A stretch of DNA of 64,000 bases, from assembly GCF_001921845.1 (NCBI RefSeq), contig NZ_MSJM01000001.1:62001-126000 (forward strand). The letters are read 5' to 3'. Position numbers and translations under genes: made by a program. How positions within the stretch are numbered: the first letter of the stretch is position 1; every line of letters starts with the position of its first letter. Under the pieces are notes generated by a model. The model was not told where the DNA came from and did not search any database. It was given only the letters and a program-made list of their open reading frames with translations. Shown piece by piece: positions 29,719-37,937 of this stretch. The stretch comes from Streptococcus cuniculi. Lineage in GTDB: Bacteria; Bacillota; Bacilli; Lactobacillales; Streptococcaceae.

Positions 29719-29889
29719 ATGGCTAAAGGTTTTGGAAAAGGTTTCTTGACAGGAGTTGCTAGCACAGTTGCTCTTGCCGCAGGTGCGATTTTTACCATTC
29801 ATAAAACAATTATCGAACCTGAAGAAAAGAAAGAAGCGTTCATCGAAGAAAATCGGAAAAAAGCAGCACGCCGTCGCGTCGCACATTAA
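29719..29889 (+). CDS. DUF3042 small protein
   Basis: A 56-residue protein beginning MAKGFGKGFLTGVAS, with one hydrophobic segment (about 8-27) and a charged tail ending in KKAARRRVAH. This matches the DUF3042 family of lactic acid bacteria, whose function is unknown. The start is fixed by AAAGGAG at 29704-29710. It is a rare plus-strand gene in this region and has its own terminator. Confidence 0.88.
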   Translation: MAKGFGKGFLTGVASTVALAAGAIFTIHKTIIEPEEKKEAFIEENRKKAARRRVAH

Positions 29890-29916
29890 AAAAATACCCC
29901 AGTGGGGTATTTTTTC
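29889..29916 (+). terminator. Terminator of the DUF3042 gene
   Basis: An A run, the hairpin arms TACCCC and GGGGTA around AGT, and a T run start directly after the stop codon. Confidence 0.85.
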
Positions 29917-30010
29917 ATGAGCTTGAAAACAAGAAAGCGAGTTATGCTCCAGTGGAGCATTTTTTCATGAGCTCAAAAACAAGAAGGCGAGTTATGCTCT
30001 AGTGGAGCAT
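29911..30010 (+). repeat. Two 50-bp tandem repeats, each with a terminator hairpin
   Basis: Units 29911-29960 and 29961-30010 differ at only a few positions. Each ends with a hairpin of the form TGCTC(C/T)AGTGGAGCA. The same AGT-loop hairpin forms the DUF3042 terminator just upstream, so the terminator region appears to have been copied. Confidence 0.8.
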
Positions 30011-30093
30011 TGTTCAGATTGACGAAAAAGTTCTTTTGCAATCCTTTTCTTAGGTGGTGCGGACTGTAGCGACTTCCTGCGGAATTCCATACC

Positions 30094-30198
30094 TATAGTG
30101 AATTGAATAAAGGTTAGGACATCGTTAAGTTGCTTTGATGAACGCCAGTTCTATCTGCAGCTCCTTGCCTTGTCCTATCCCTTTCTCAATCCACTATA
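30094..30198 (+). mobile_element. MITE-like element with 28-bp terminal inverted repeats
   Basis: The 105-bp element begins TATAGTGAATTGA and ends with the complement of TATAGTGGATTGA. The two termini match over about 28 bp with a few differences and run on to AGGACA. It codes for nothing. TATAGTG(G/A)ATTGA ends are typical of streptococcal miniature elements. A partial copy in the opposite orientation lies at 35841-35910. Confidence 0.78.
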
Positions 30199-30349
30199 AA
30201 TGTTGAGCCTAAGGTCTCAACATTTCCGAGTAGCGTCATGACTGGTCATGACGCTACTTTTACCACAGCGAAAAAGTCTGATGAGGATCGCTCCGCTCGC
30301 GAAAATTGGCAAGTCGAAAGTGATGATGTATCAAAATTCATTCAAATAA

Positions 30350-30463
30350 TCATGATATAAGAGCGTTAAAAAATCGACAGAAAATTAGGGAGGCGGACGA
30401 AGAAAGCGTATTTCTAGGACGGCTCGTCTATTTTCCGAGATTTTAGCTCGCATTCAAATAATT
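30350..30463 (+). repeat. Single unit of the mosaic repeat family
   Basis: Aligns by eye with the second unit in the atpG-atpD gap (about 53555-53665). Shared parts in order are GATAT.AG.GCGT, GAAAATTAGG, GACGAAGAA, TTTCTAGGA or CTTCTAGGA, CTATTTTCCGAG and TTTTAGC.CG.ATTCAA. The stretch ATTCAAATAAT occurs just outside the left end and again at the right end. Confidence 0.7.
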
Positions 30464-30635
30464 AGAACTTGTTTAAATAAATTTTGAGTTTATCTACGTT
30501 CTGAAAAATGAACCTGAGACAAAAGTTCCAAGAGGAGGTTACTTACGACCACACTATCTAAGAAAATATCAAAATAGTAATATTTTAAAGGAAAAACGCG
30601 TCATCAATCGCAGTTCTCATCAAGCAGACAAAGAA

Positions 30636-31020
30636 AAGAAAGAGAGTGGGACAGAAATCGATAACTCGTAAGAGTTCGATTAGCCTCACTCCTTTATTTC
30701 TAGGTTCGGGCTAGAGGCTGGGACAAAAGTCCTTGCCTCGTTACGTTTCATAGGTTTAACAGGTTGACGCAGTAGTTGTCTGGTTTGTAAAACGTTGATA
30801 AATCAACATTCTATTAGAAGAGGCTAGCGAACAATTCTTCGCTAACCTTATTTCCAACCTTCCACAATTCTCGATTGTGGAAGCTAGTCAACTTGCGGAT
30901 ATCAACAGTCAGGGGAGTGACTGTTGATACCCGAGCCTAGAAACTAGAGAGCGAGGACTACAAAATCGATTTCTACGAAATCACGATTTTTGTCCCACTC
31001 CCTACTCCCACTCTCTTTTT
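30636..31020. repeat. Hairpin-rich element closed by GTGGGAC inverted ends
   Basis: The left end (30636-30660, containing AGAGAGTGGGACAGAAATCG) is the inverse of the right end (30983-31020), where the motif occurs almost twice. Inside are several hairpins: CTTCCACAAT/ATTGTGGAAG at 30859-30883, TATCAACAGTCA/TGACTGTTGATA at 30900-30929, GGCTAGCGAA/TTCGCTAACC near 30821-30846, and GATTTC/GAAATC near 30967-30981. GTGGGAC motifs are frequent in streptococcal intergenic regions. The rest of the 29890-31026 gap shows no gene. Confidence 0.65.
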
Positions 31021-31026
31021 GTTTGA

Positions 31027-32193
31027 TTACACAATCACATCTTCTTTTTCAATCACGTAAATCGTCACCATCATGGCAAGGGTGACGATGATGAGACTGA
31101 TGACAAGGGGGAACCAAGAGGCCGCTACAGAATAGCTATAGCCCAAGGCTGCAGGCCCCACCGCCGCAATGAGATAGCCACCTGTCTGCACCATACCAGA
31201 AAGGCGAGCTGTTGCCTGACTGTTGCTGGTTTTGAGCGATAGCGACAGCATCATATAAGGGAAGAGGGCGCTGACCGATACTCCTAAGAAGAGATGAATC
31301 ATCAGCCACATGGTAAAACTAGCTGGTGCAAATAATATCAAGACCAAGCCCAACAAGGTCAAGCACGATAGGCCAATCATCATAATAGCCCGCTGTTCTT
31401 TCTTCAGGCGAGAGATGATGCCGGGCGTAATCATGGACATGGGAATACTCACCAAGCTAAAAATCCCTGCTAAAAATCCTGCCTGTGCCTGTTCTAGCCC
31501 TGCGGTTTGTGCCATGGTCGGGAGCCAGGTCAGCTCCGTATAAAAGAGCATGGATTGAAGACCACTAAAGACAAGAAAAACCACAGCCGCCTTGTTCTTC
31601 CAAAGCGACACCGTTGTCTTCTCCTGCACCTTTTCTTCCACCCGATGACTTTCTTTCATATTGGGGAGCCAGCAGACAAAAGCAAGACCGATGAGCCCCG
31701 TCACTAGGAGGATAAAAAATTGCCAAGAAGTCGCAGAGACAATCGGAACTGCTACCATGGAAGCAAGCGTTGATGTAACCCCCATGACTGTTATGTAGAG
31801 AGTTGTATACAGACCGATTCGTTGCGGGAAATTCGCTGCTACAATACTAGGCAAGAGTACATTGATGACCGCAATCGTTGCCCCCACCACAATCGTTCCT
31901 AGGTATAAAAACGGAAGATTGATAATCCGCAACAGCGAACCAAGCACCATGAGGAACAAGACGCCACCCATTAAGCGCTCCATGCCCAGCATACTTGCCA
32001 ATTTCGGAGCAAGAGACGAGCAGAGGGCAAACATCAGCAAGGGAATAGAAGTGAGAATTCCCAACTCACTAACCGACACACCCAGGCTACTCGCAATATC
32101 GGTTAAAATAGGCGGAATGGCAGTAATGGGCACGCGCATCACCGCGCCCAACATCACGATTCCGAGTGCAATAAAAAAAGTTTGTTTCTTCAT
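31027..32193 (-). CDS. MFS transporter of the CynX/NimT family
   Basis: A 388-residue protein with 12 predicted membrane segments. The N-terminal stretch (RVPITAIPPILTDIASSLG near 20-38) is typical of CynX/NimT-type exporters or uptake carriers for small organic anions and nitroimidazole-like compounds. The substrate is unknown. The gene diverges from the metE-like gene. It has an extended -10 (TGA before TATAAT at 32245-32250) in the shared upstream region and lies downstream of the hairpin-rich element's right arm. Confidence 0.85.
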   Translation of the reverse strand: MKKQTFFIALGIVMLGAVMRVPITAIPPILTDIASSLGVSVSELGILTSIPLLMFALCSSLAPKLASMLGMERLMGGVLFLMVLGSLLRIINLPFLYLGTIVVGATIAVINVLLPSIVAANFPQRIGLYTTLYITVMGVTSTLASMVAVPIVSATSWQFFILLVTGLIGLAFVCWLPNMKESHRVEEKVQEKTTVSLWKNKAAVVFLVFSGLQSMLFYTELTWLPTMAQTAGLEQAQAGFLAGIFSLVSIPMSMITPGIISRLKKEQRAIMMIGLSCLTLLGLVLILFAPASFTMWLMIHLFLGVSVSALFPYMMLSLSLKTSNSQATARLSGMVQTGGYLIAAVGPAALGYSYSVAASWFPLVISLIIVTLAMMVTIYVIEKEDVIV

Positions 32194-32299
32194 GGATACC
32201 TCATTCTATTCAATGGGAGTTTTGTCTTTGATGATACTCACGCCATTATATCATAATTCAGGCGAAGAAGATAGCGCTACCAAGACATTTCTCCCTAGG

Positions 32300-32316
32300 T
32301 ATAGTTTCTGACTATA
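32300..32316 (+). promoter_or_regulatory. MtaR (MetR) box of the metE-like gene
   Basis: TATAGTTTCTGACTATA matches the streptococcal MtaR consensus TATAGTTTSAAACTATA at 15 of 17 positions, and its outer arms are perfectly inverted. It lies about 80 bp before the start codon and upstream of a TACAAT -10 at 32362-32367. Confidence 0.7.
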
Positions 32317-32397
32317 TCACTTCTTTCAAAATAACTATTTTTCATTTATCGATAAATCCGCTACAATAGGAACATCAACGAGAAATGGAGAACGAAT

Positions 32398-33549
32398 ATG
32401 ACAAGATCACGATTTCAACTAGTAGGTTCCCTCTTACGTCCAGCAGATTTACGGACATACAAGACACAGATTGAACACCGCGATGACATCCGCTATCCTT
32501 TTTACCAAGATTTCCCTGGCTACCAAGAAACAGAGACCAAGGACATCAAAACTATCATCGCTGAACAAAAAGAAAAGGGCATTGACATCGTGACGGACGG
32601 TGAATATTCCAAATCCATGTGGCACCTTGACTTTGTCTGGGGTCTTAAAGGAATTGAGCGCTACATCGCTGAACATGGTTATACCTTTAAAGACCATGAC
32701 GGCGGGCATTTTGAGACACGAAAAGACATCGGAATCCGTATCACTGAACCCCTCTCTGGAAAGAACCATCATTTTATCGAGATTTACAAATTGGTTCAAG
32801 CAGAGGCAGGTGATACAGCTACCAAATTAACCGTTTGGGGGCCTGCCCATGCCTATACCGAGTTAGCGGTCTTTGATGGCTTGTATGGAGAAGGTCAGGT
32901 CTATCCAACAGCCGATGCTTTAAAAGCAGGACTTATCCAAGCCTACAAAGAATTCCTCGAAGACTACAAGGCGGCAGGTGGCAGCATTATCCAATTTGAT
33001 GACTGTCTCTGGGAATTGTTTGACGAGAACAACCCTGCTAGCTTCTTTGCGGATGGAAATGCTGGTCTGGCTGATTTGGCAGATGCCTTTGTCGCCCTCA
33101 ATAATGAAGTCGTTGACTTTGCCCATGAGCTTGGTTTGACGGTCTGGACCCACAATTGCCGTGGAAACTACGAAAGTCGCCATGCAGCAGGCGGTACCTA
33201 TGAAGCCATTGCACAGAAATTCCTGCGTGACCAACACTATGACCGCTTCTTCCTTGAGTGGGATGACGAGCGGGCAGGTGATTTGAAGGCGCTTGAAAGC
33301 CTCAAAGATTCCAAGGCTGAAATCGTCTTAGGTCTCCTCTCTAGTAAGACCAATACCCTCGATGACGAAGAGCGTGTCTACCAATTGCTCGAGCAAGCTA
33401 GCACCATCATTCCAAAAGAACGCCTCTACCTCTCCCACCAATGTGGCTTTGCCTCATGTGATTCTGGAAATGAACTGTCTGTAGCGGAACAATGGGCCAA
33501 AATCAAACAAGGCCAAGAAATTGCTGACAAATTCTGGGCAAATCTATAA
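32398..33549 (+). CDS. MetE-like cobalamin-independent methyltransferase (YxjG/YxjH type)
   Basis: A 383-residue protein equivalent to the C-terminal catalytic half of MetE. QFDDCLWEL near 199-207 and HQCGFASCDSG near 345-355 carry likely zinc ligands (His, Cys). The N-terminal GSLLRPADLR stretch is typical of the YxjG/YxjH group. Stand-alone proteins of this kind transfer a methyl group to homocysteine or a related thiol; the donor is uncertain. An MtaR box and a purine-rich ribosome site (AAATGGAG) precede it. It is one of few plus-strand genes here. Confidence 0.85.
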   Translation: MTRSRFQLVGSLLRPADLRTYKTQIEHRDDIRYPFYQDFPGYQETETKDIKTIIAEQKEKGIDIVTDGEYSKSMWHLDFVWGLKGIERYIAEHGYTFKDHDGGHFETRKDIGIRITEPLSGKNHHFIEIYKLVQAEAGDTATKLTVWGPAHAYTELAVFDGLYGEGQVYPTADALKAGLIQAYKEFLEDYKAAGGSIIQFDDCLWELFDENNPASFFADGNAGLADLADAFVALNNEVVDFAHELGLTVWTHNCRGNYESRHAAGGTYEAIAQKFLRDQHYDRFFLEWDDERAGDLKALESLKDSKAEIVLGLLSSKTNTLDDEERVYQLLEQASTIIPKERLYLSHQCGFASCDSGNELSVAEQWAKIKQGQEIADKFWANL

Positions 33550-33589
33550 GAGTTAAAATAGCACAATCCTGTTTGGAGCCTTGCTCTAC

Positions 33590-33627
33590 AACAAAAGCAT
33601 AGAAACCTCGTTTCTATGCTTTTTATC
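33590..33627. terminator. Bidirectional terminator between the metE-like and histidine kinase genes
   Basis: The arms AAAGCATAGAAAC and GTTTCTATGCTTT pair perfectly around CTC. A-rich and T-rich flanks make it work in both directions for the two converging genes. Confidence 0.88.
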
Positions 33628-33629
33628 AT

Positions 33630-34991
33630 CTAAAAGAAAATACTAAACCGCATCCATCTATCTTCAACCGCTTCAAAACGATAGGTCAGCTGGTGCTGGT
33701 CCAAAATCTGCTGGACGATAAAGAGTCCCAAGCCAGTCCCTCCGTCTTTTCTACTACGGCTGTAGTCTGGCCGATAGAATGGTTGGAAAATCTTCTCTAC
33801 CTGCTCTTTTGTCAACAACTTTTCCGCTTCATTTTCAACAATGAGCTGATGCCCCTCTAGTCGGAGTACAATTGCTCCACCTGCACGGGTATAATGAAAA
33901 GCATTATCCAGCAGGTTCTTAATGGCTTTGAGAAGGTAGGTTTGGTTGCCTTCTACATCTAGTGGCTCTAGTTTTACCGAAAAGCGATAGCCCTGAACTT
34001 CCGCCAAGGTCTGGTAAAAACCGACCTGTTCCATCAAGGTATCCGACAAGGAAAACTTCTGATTCAAACCATCTGCAACCTGCATTTCTAACTTAGACAT
34101 GTCTAAAATCGATTGCACCAATTGCGATTGGTGTTCTAAAATGTCACGGCATTTTTTTAAGCATTTCTCACGGTCTTTAAATTCTCCAACGCCATAAATC
34201 ATCCCATCGACGATGCCCATCATGCCTGCGATGGGGGTTTTTAATTCATGAGAAGTCATCTGTAAAAATTCTGCCTTGCTCCGCTCACTTTCTGCCACTT
34301 TCTCATTTTCAAGCCGCAGGGCGGCCATATTGCGCAAGAGACTGTCATACAGCGTGTTGACATCTTGGGCCAAATCTGCAATCTCATCTCGTCCTTCCAC
34401 CTGACAGGCTACATCGGGTGAGAGGCTGACCATCTTGCGTGTGGTTTCAGAAATCTGCTGGAGACGCTTGGTCGCAACGCGACTATAAATATACGATAGA
34501 GCTGTCCCTAAACATAGGAAAAAAATGAGGAAATACGGTGACAGATGAAATAAAATCTGACTTGCATCTGAAATAGGTTGTAAAGAATACTCCCCCTCTA
34601 GGGTATAGATTTTCCCATCCTTATCCAAGACGGTCTCGTTCATCTTCTCCCATTCTGTATTTTCTGAAAAAAATGGGTTCTGTTCCAAGGTAATCGGCTG
34701 GCCTAGACCCTCGACCTCCACTTTGGGATAGTAGATACTGCCTTCTTTATCAGATAGGCTGAACCACATCCGACTATTTTTTTGGTCGTATCGCTTTAAG
34801 AGGACTTCAATATCCGATATGGACTTTCCCTGCAAACTTTTCGATACATAGTCGAATTCCTGTTTGACCTCGGTGATTTTGACAGATTGATAATAAACCG
34901 GCATCACAAAATACAAGGTCGTCAGCAAGGCTGTCACGACCAGAAAGATTAAACTACTGGTCCAGAGAAAATGTCGTTTCGCGATTTTCAC
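33630..34991 (-). CDS. Sensor histidine kinase
   Basis: A 453-residue kinase with a first membrane helix (about 10-31), an extracellular domain (about 32-145), a second helix (about 148-170) and a HAMP linker. The HisKA box SHELKTPIAGMMG near 251-263 holds the phosphorylated His, and the ATPase domain has LLDNAFHYT near 363-371 and DGGTGLGLFIV near 415-425. Its start overlaps the response regulator stop by one base. The nearby FtsX-type ABC exporter suggests a Vex/VncRS- or Bce-like peptide or envelope-stress system, but the sensed signal is unknown. Confidence 0.9.
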   Translation of the reverse strand: MKIAKRHFLWTSSLIFLVVTALLTTLYFVMPVYYQSVKITEVKQEFDYVSKSLQGKSISDIEVLLKRYDQKNSRMWFSLSDKEGSIYYPKVEVEGLGQPITLEQNPFFSENTEWEKMNETVLDKDGKIYTLEGEYSLQPISDASQILFHLSPYFLIFFLCLGTALSYIYSRVATKRLQQISETTRKMVSLSPDVACQVEGRDEIADLAQDVNTLYDSLLRNMAALRLENEKVAESERSKAEFLQMTSHELKTPIAGMMGIVDGMIYGVGEFKDREKCLKKCRDILEHQSQLVQSILDMSKLEMQVADGLNQKFSLSDTLMEQVGFYQTLAEVQGYRFSVKLEPLDVEGNQTYLLKAIKNLLDNAFHYTRAGGAIVLRLEGHQLIVENEAEKLLTKEQVEKIFQPFYRPDYSRSRKDGGTGLGLFIVQQILDQHQLTYRFEAVEDRWMRFSIFF

Positions 34992-35644
34992 TATTCATCT
35001 CTCCCTAGTTGATAGCCCATCCCTGTAATTGTGACCAAAGGAATTCCTGGAATTTTCTTGCGAATATTTTTGATATGGTTGTCCAAGACCCGCGTATCAA
35101 GCTCACTATAACCCCAAATGACGTCCATCAATTGCTCCCGCGTGACTAGATGGTATTTGCGTTTGGCCAAGGTTTCAATCAACTCGTACTCGGTCTTTGT
35201 AGGAGACATTTTTTCCCCTTTCCAATAAACCGTACAATCTTCCAAGGAAACGCGGAGTTCGTCTACCACGATTTCAGAATAGGTCGCTGTACGGCGCAAG
35301 ATGTTCTCAATCCGCTTGACCAAGATGAGCGGTGAAAATGGTTTGGTCACATAATCGCTAATCAAATGGTTAAAGCTGACTAATTGTGTATATTCATCAT
35401 CCAAAGCTGTCAACATCATGACTGGAACTTGAGAATGAAGTCGGATTTTTTTCAACACATCAAGACCGTTGACTGTCGGTAGCATGATATCCAAAATAAT
35501 CAAGTCAAAATTGTCTTTCGCGAAGCACTCCAAGGCCTCTCCACCGTCCATGACAGATGTTACTTGATACCCATGTTCTTTTAAAAATTCGCAAATGACT
35601 TGGTTGATGGTTACATCATCTTCTACCACTAAAATCTTATACAT
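34991..35644 (-). CDS. OmpR-family response regulator
   Basis: A 217-residue regulator. The receiver domain (1-120) shows the acidic pair VVEDDVTI near 6-13, phospho-acceptor D in LIILDIMLP near 48-56 and the K in DYVTKPFSP near 98-106. The C-terminal winged helix (about 125-217) ends LVTITGMGYQLG. It works with the downstream kinase and probably controls the ABC exporter upstream. A promoter in the 266-bp gap lets the pair be transcribed separately. Confidence 0.92.
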   Translation of the reverse strand: MYKILVVEDDVTINQVICEFLKEHGYQVTSVMDGGEALECFAKDNFDLIILDIMLPTVNGLDVLKKIRLHSQVPVMMLTALDDEYTQLVSFNHLISDYVTKPFSPLILVKRIENILRRTATYSEIVVDELRVSLEDCTVYWKGEKMSPTKTEYELIETLAKRKYHLVTREQLMDVIWGYSELDTRVLDNHIKNIRKKIPGIPLVTITGMGYQLGRDE

Positions 35645-35707
35645 TATCTTTCTCCTTTTCCTATCTTAATGTCTTCCTGTCTGTTTTTTGAAACAACACC
35701 CCTCTTC

Positions 35708-35736
35708 ATTATACACCAGTTTCAGAAAAGTGTCTG
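35708..35736 (-). promoter_or_regulatory. Promoter of the two-component system
   Basis: Minus-strand CAGACA (35731-35736) and TATAAT (35708-35713) are spaced by 17 bp, about 65 bp before the regulator start. The -35 is weak. Confidence 0.5.
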
Positions 35737-35840
35737 TCGACTACTCAAAAAAAACAGATAAAGTACAGATTCCCTGCTTTGCTGATTATCCGAATTTCCG
35801 TATAAAATGGTAGCTGAATAGTCTCTCTAGCTTCTATTTA

Positions 35841-35910
35841 TGTATACAGATAGGACTAGCGTTCATCAAAGCGACTGAACGATGTCCTAACCTTGATTCA
35901 ATTCACTATA
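35841..35910 (-). repeat. Partial copy of the 105-bp MITE-like element
   Basis: Reads TATAGTGAATTGAATCAAGG on the minus strand and matches the first two thirds of the element at 30094-30198, including AGGACATCGTT and CTTTGATGAACGC. It begins directly after the ABC ATPase stop codon. The other end of the element is missing. Confidence 0.75.
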
Positions 35911-36537
35911 TTATGACCGAAATTGCCCATTTCTAAGCGTCAACTGGACATCTGCCATACCAGCCAAGGCCTTGCTATGGGTTACCATGATGACGCATTT
36001 TCCTTCCTCGTGGGCAATGGTTTTCAGATGCTCGACAATATCCACCGCAATTTCTTCATCCAAATTGCCTGTCGGTTCATCTAGCAGCATGATACTGGCT
36101 CCTGACACCAAGGAGCGAGCGATGGCAACCCGCTGTTGTTGTCCACCTGATAGTTGCAAAATGTTGCGATTAATCTGTTCTTGAGATAGGCCTAAATCAA
36201 GCAGGACCTTGGGGTCCGCCTTTTTATTGACCAGACGGATATTTTCTAGCGGTGTCAGATAGTCCAGCAAGTTGTAATTTTGAAAGACTAGAGACACATG
36301 GTGACGACGATAGGTCTGATAGCCGATTTCTCTCACATCTTTACCGTTTAGTAAGAGTTGGCCGGATGTCGGCTGATCTAGCCCTGCGAGCAGAGATAGC
36401 AGGGTGGTTTTTCCTGCGCCTGAATGCCCGACAATGGAATAAAAGGTCCCTTCTTCAAATTGATAATTCAAATTCTGAAAAATCTGCTGTCGGCTCATAC
36501 CCGCATAGGTATAGGATAAGTCTTTGATTGCTAACAT
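35911..36537 (-). CDS. ABC transporter ATP-binding protein (LolD/MacB type)
   Basis: A 208-residue ATPase with Walker A GHSGAGKTT near 37-45, Q-loop VFQNYNLLDY near 85-94, signature LSGGQQQR near 128-135 and Walker B IMLLDEPTGNLD near 148-159. The start at 36537 follows an AAGGAGAGGA ribosome site. A longer frame to 36639 would run into the upstream permease gene without such a site. It should energise the two FtsX-like permeases encoded just upstream. Confidence 0.9.
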   Translation of the reverse strand: MLAIKDLSYTYAGMSRQQIFQNLNYQFEEGTFYSIVGHSGAGKTTLLSLLAGLDQPTSGQLLLNGKDVREIGYQTYRRHHVSLVFQNYNLLDYLTPLENIRLVNKKADPKVLLDLGLSQEQINRNILQLSGGQQQRVAIARSLVSGASIMLLDEPTGNLDEEIAVDIVEHLKTIAHEEGKCVIMVTHSKALAGMADVQLTLRNGQFRS

Positions 36538-36548
36538 TTTTCCTCTCC

Positions 36549-37916
36549 TTATGAAATATGGTTTAAAATGTCTTTGGGTTTTGAACGCATAATCGGTACA
36601 CTTGCGATGAGGATGCCTATCACCATCAAGCCAGTACAAAGAAGCATCATCTTCACCAGCTCTGCTGTAGTCAACTGTACTTGGAAGTGCTTAACGGTTT
36701 GCATAATCAAATCCGTCTGACTGTCCGCACCTAGACGATACCCTCCAAGTTGCTTCATAATGTCGCCACGGACTGTTGTTGCGACAGAGTCAACCGTTTG
36801 ATTGGCAAAGAATTGCCCCAAATTGCGCCCTATGATGCCTGCTACAGCAAGGGCTGGAACAAGCAAGACCAAGTGCTCCACCATGTACTGGGAAACGATG
36901 TCGATTTTGGATTTTCCTAGGGATAAGAGTACACCGCTTTCCTGCTTTCGTCCGTGAATGGTAAACACTAACAAAAGAATCAGCAGGACCGCACTCATGA
37001 TGATGGCAATCACCAAGAGGCGCTTGACTGTTTTTTGGAGCAGAAGAACACTGCGGTTGTAGGATTTAAGAGCTGGATTTTGTTCGGTCAACTGATAATT
37101 CTGCCAATTGACACTTCCGACTTGTTGCTTGACCTTGGTGATAAATTCTTTGGTATCCACAGACTTTTTCAAGGTATAGGTGACTTCGCTATAGAGGGTT
37201 TCCCCTTCTTTATAGCCAAAGAGTTCACTTGACAAAGAGGTATCAGATAGCAGGGTGTTAGACACTAGTTCAGCACTATAGTATGGCCGATTAAAGGTCT
37301 TTCCTTGAAAAATCCCAATGACTTCGGCGCTAATCGGTGTCTTATCTTGACCAATATAACGTAAAGGGTCTCGTCCCAGTGATAAATGGTCGCCCACCTT
37401 GAGTTTATTGTACTTGGCAAAATCTTCATGGACAATGACCTTGTGACGGTCCCCGTTTTGAATATGCCGACCGCTCTTTAGCTTCAGCATACCTGTTGCA
37501 AAGCGATTATCTTTGTGACTATCTGAAATTCCCTCCACATTCACAACGTTTTCAATCCCCGGTTTACGGTAGTCGCCTTCAACAGTACCAATCGGTACAG
37601 GCTTCGCATCTTCTAATCCTGTATAGGAAGAGACAGATGAGACATAGTTCTCGACCTCTGGATAATGGGCGATTTCTTGAATGGCTTTTTCAGATAATTC
37701 TCCTGAACCATACCCATCTCCGACAAAGATATGACTAGCCGATAAGGTCACGGTTTGAGCAACATTGCCCTTTTCCACTGCAACCCCTGACATGGAATTG
37801 GATAAGGCGAGCACAGCCACTAAAAAACTAGCAACGGTCGCAAATAGTAAAAAGGTCACTACATTTTTCGTTTTTTTGCGTCTTATATAATACATAGCGC
37901 GCGTGATAAATGACAT
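36549..37916 (-). CDS. FtsX/MacB-type ABC permease
   Basis: A 455-residue permease with one N-terminal membrane helix (about 18-40), a large extracellular domain (about 45-295) and three C-terminal helices (about 296-318, 345-365, 425-447), the FtsX-like layout. It starts 21 bp after the first permease and ends 11 bp before the ATPase. Two unlike permeases with one ATPase and a nearby two-component system resemble the pneumococcal Vex123/VncRS arrangement. Sequence identity to it was not tested. Confidence 0.82.
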   Translation of the reverse strand: MSFITRAMYYIRRKKTKNVVTFLLFATVASFLVAVLALSNSMSGVAVEKGNVAQTVTLSASHIFVGDGYGSGELSEKAIQEIAHYPEVENYVSSVSSYTGLEDAKPVPIGTVEGDYRKPGIENVVNVEGISDSHKDNRFATGMLKLKSGRHIQNGDRHKVIVHEDFAKYNKLKVGDHLSLGRDPLRYIGQDKTPISAEVIGIFQGKTFNRPYYSAELVSNTLLSDTSLSSELFGYKEGETLYSEVTYTLKKSVDTKEFITKVKQQVGSVNWQNYQLTEQNPALKSYNRSVLLLQKTVKRLLVIAIIMSAVLLILLLVFTIHGRKQESGVLLSLGKSKIDIVSQYMVEHLVLLVPALAVAGIIGRNLGQFFANQTVDSVATTVRGDIMKQLGGYRLGADSQTDLIMQTVKHFQVQLTTAELVKMMLLCTGLMVIGILIASVPIMRSKPKDILNHIS

Positions 37917-37937
37917 AGGGTCTCCTTTCTCTTTCTT

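Noticed and set aside
29890-31026. CRISPR array or small-RNA cluster in the repeat-rich gap
   Set aside because: Repeats are not evenly spaced with unique spacers and no cas genes are present. The units are tandem terminators, a MITE and hairpin elements.
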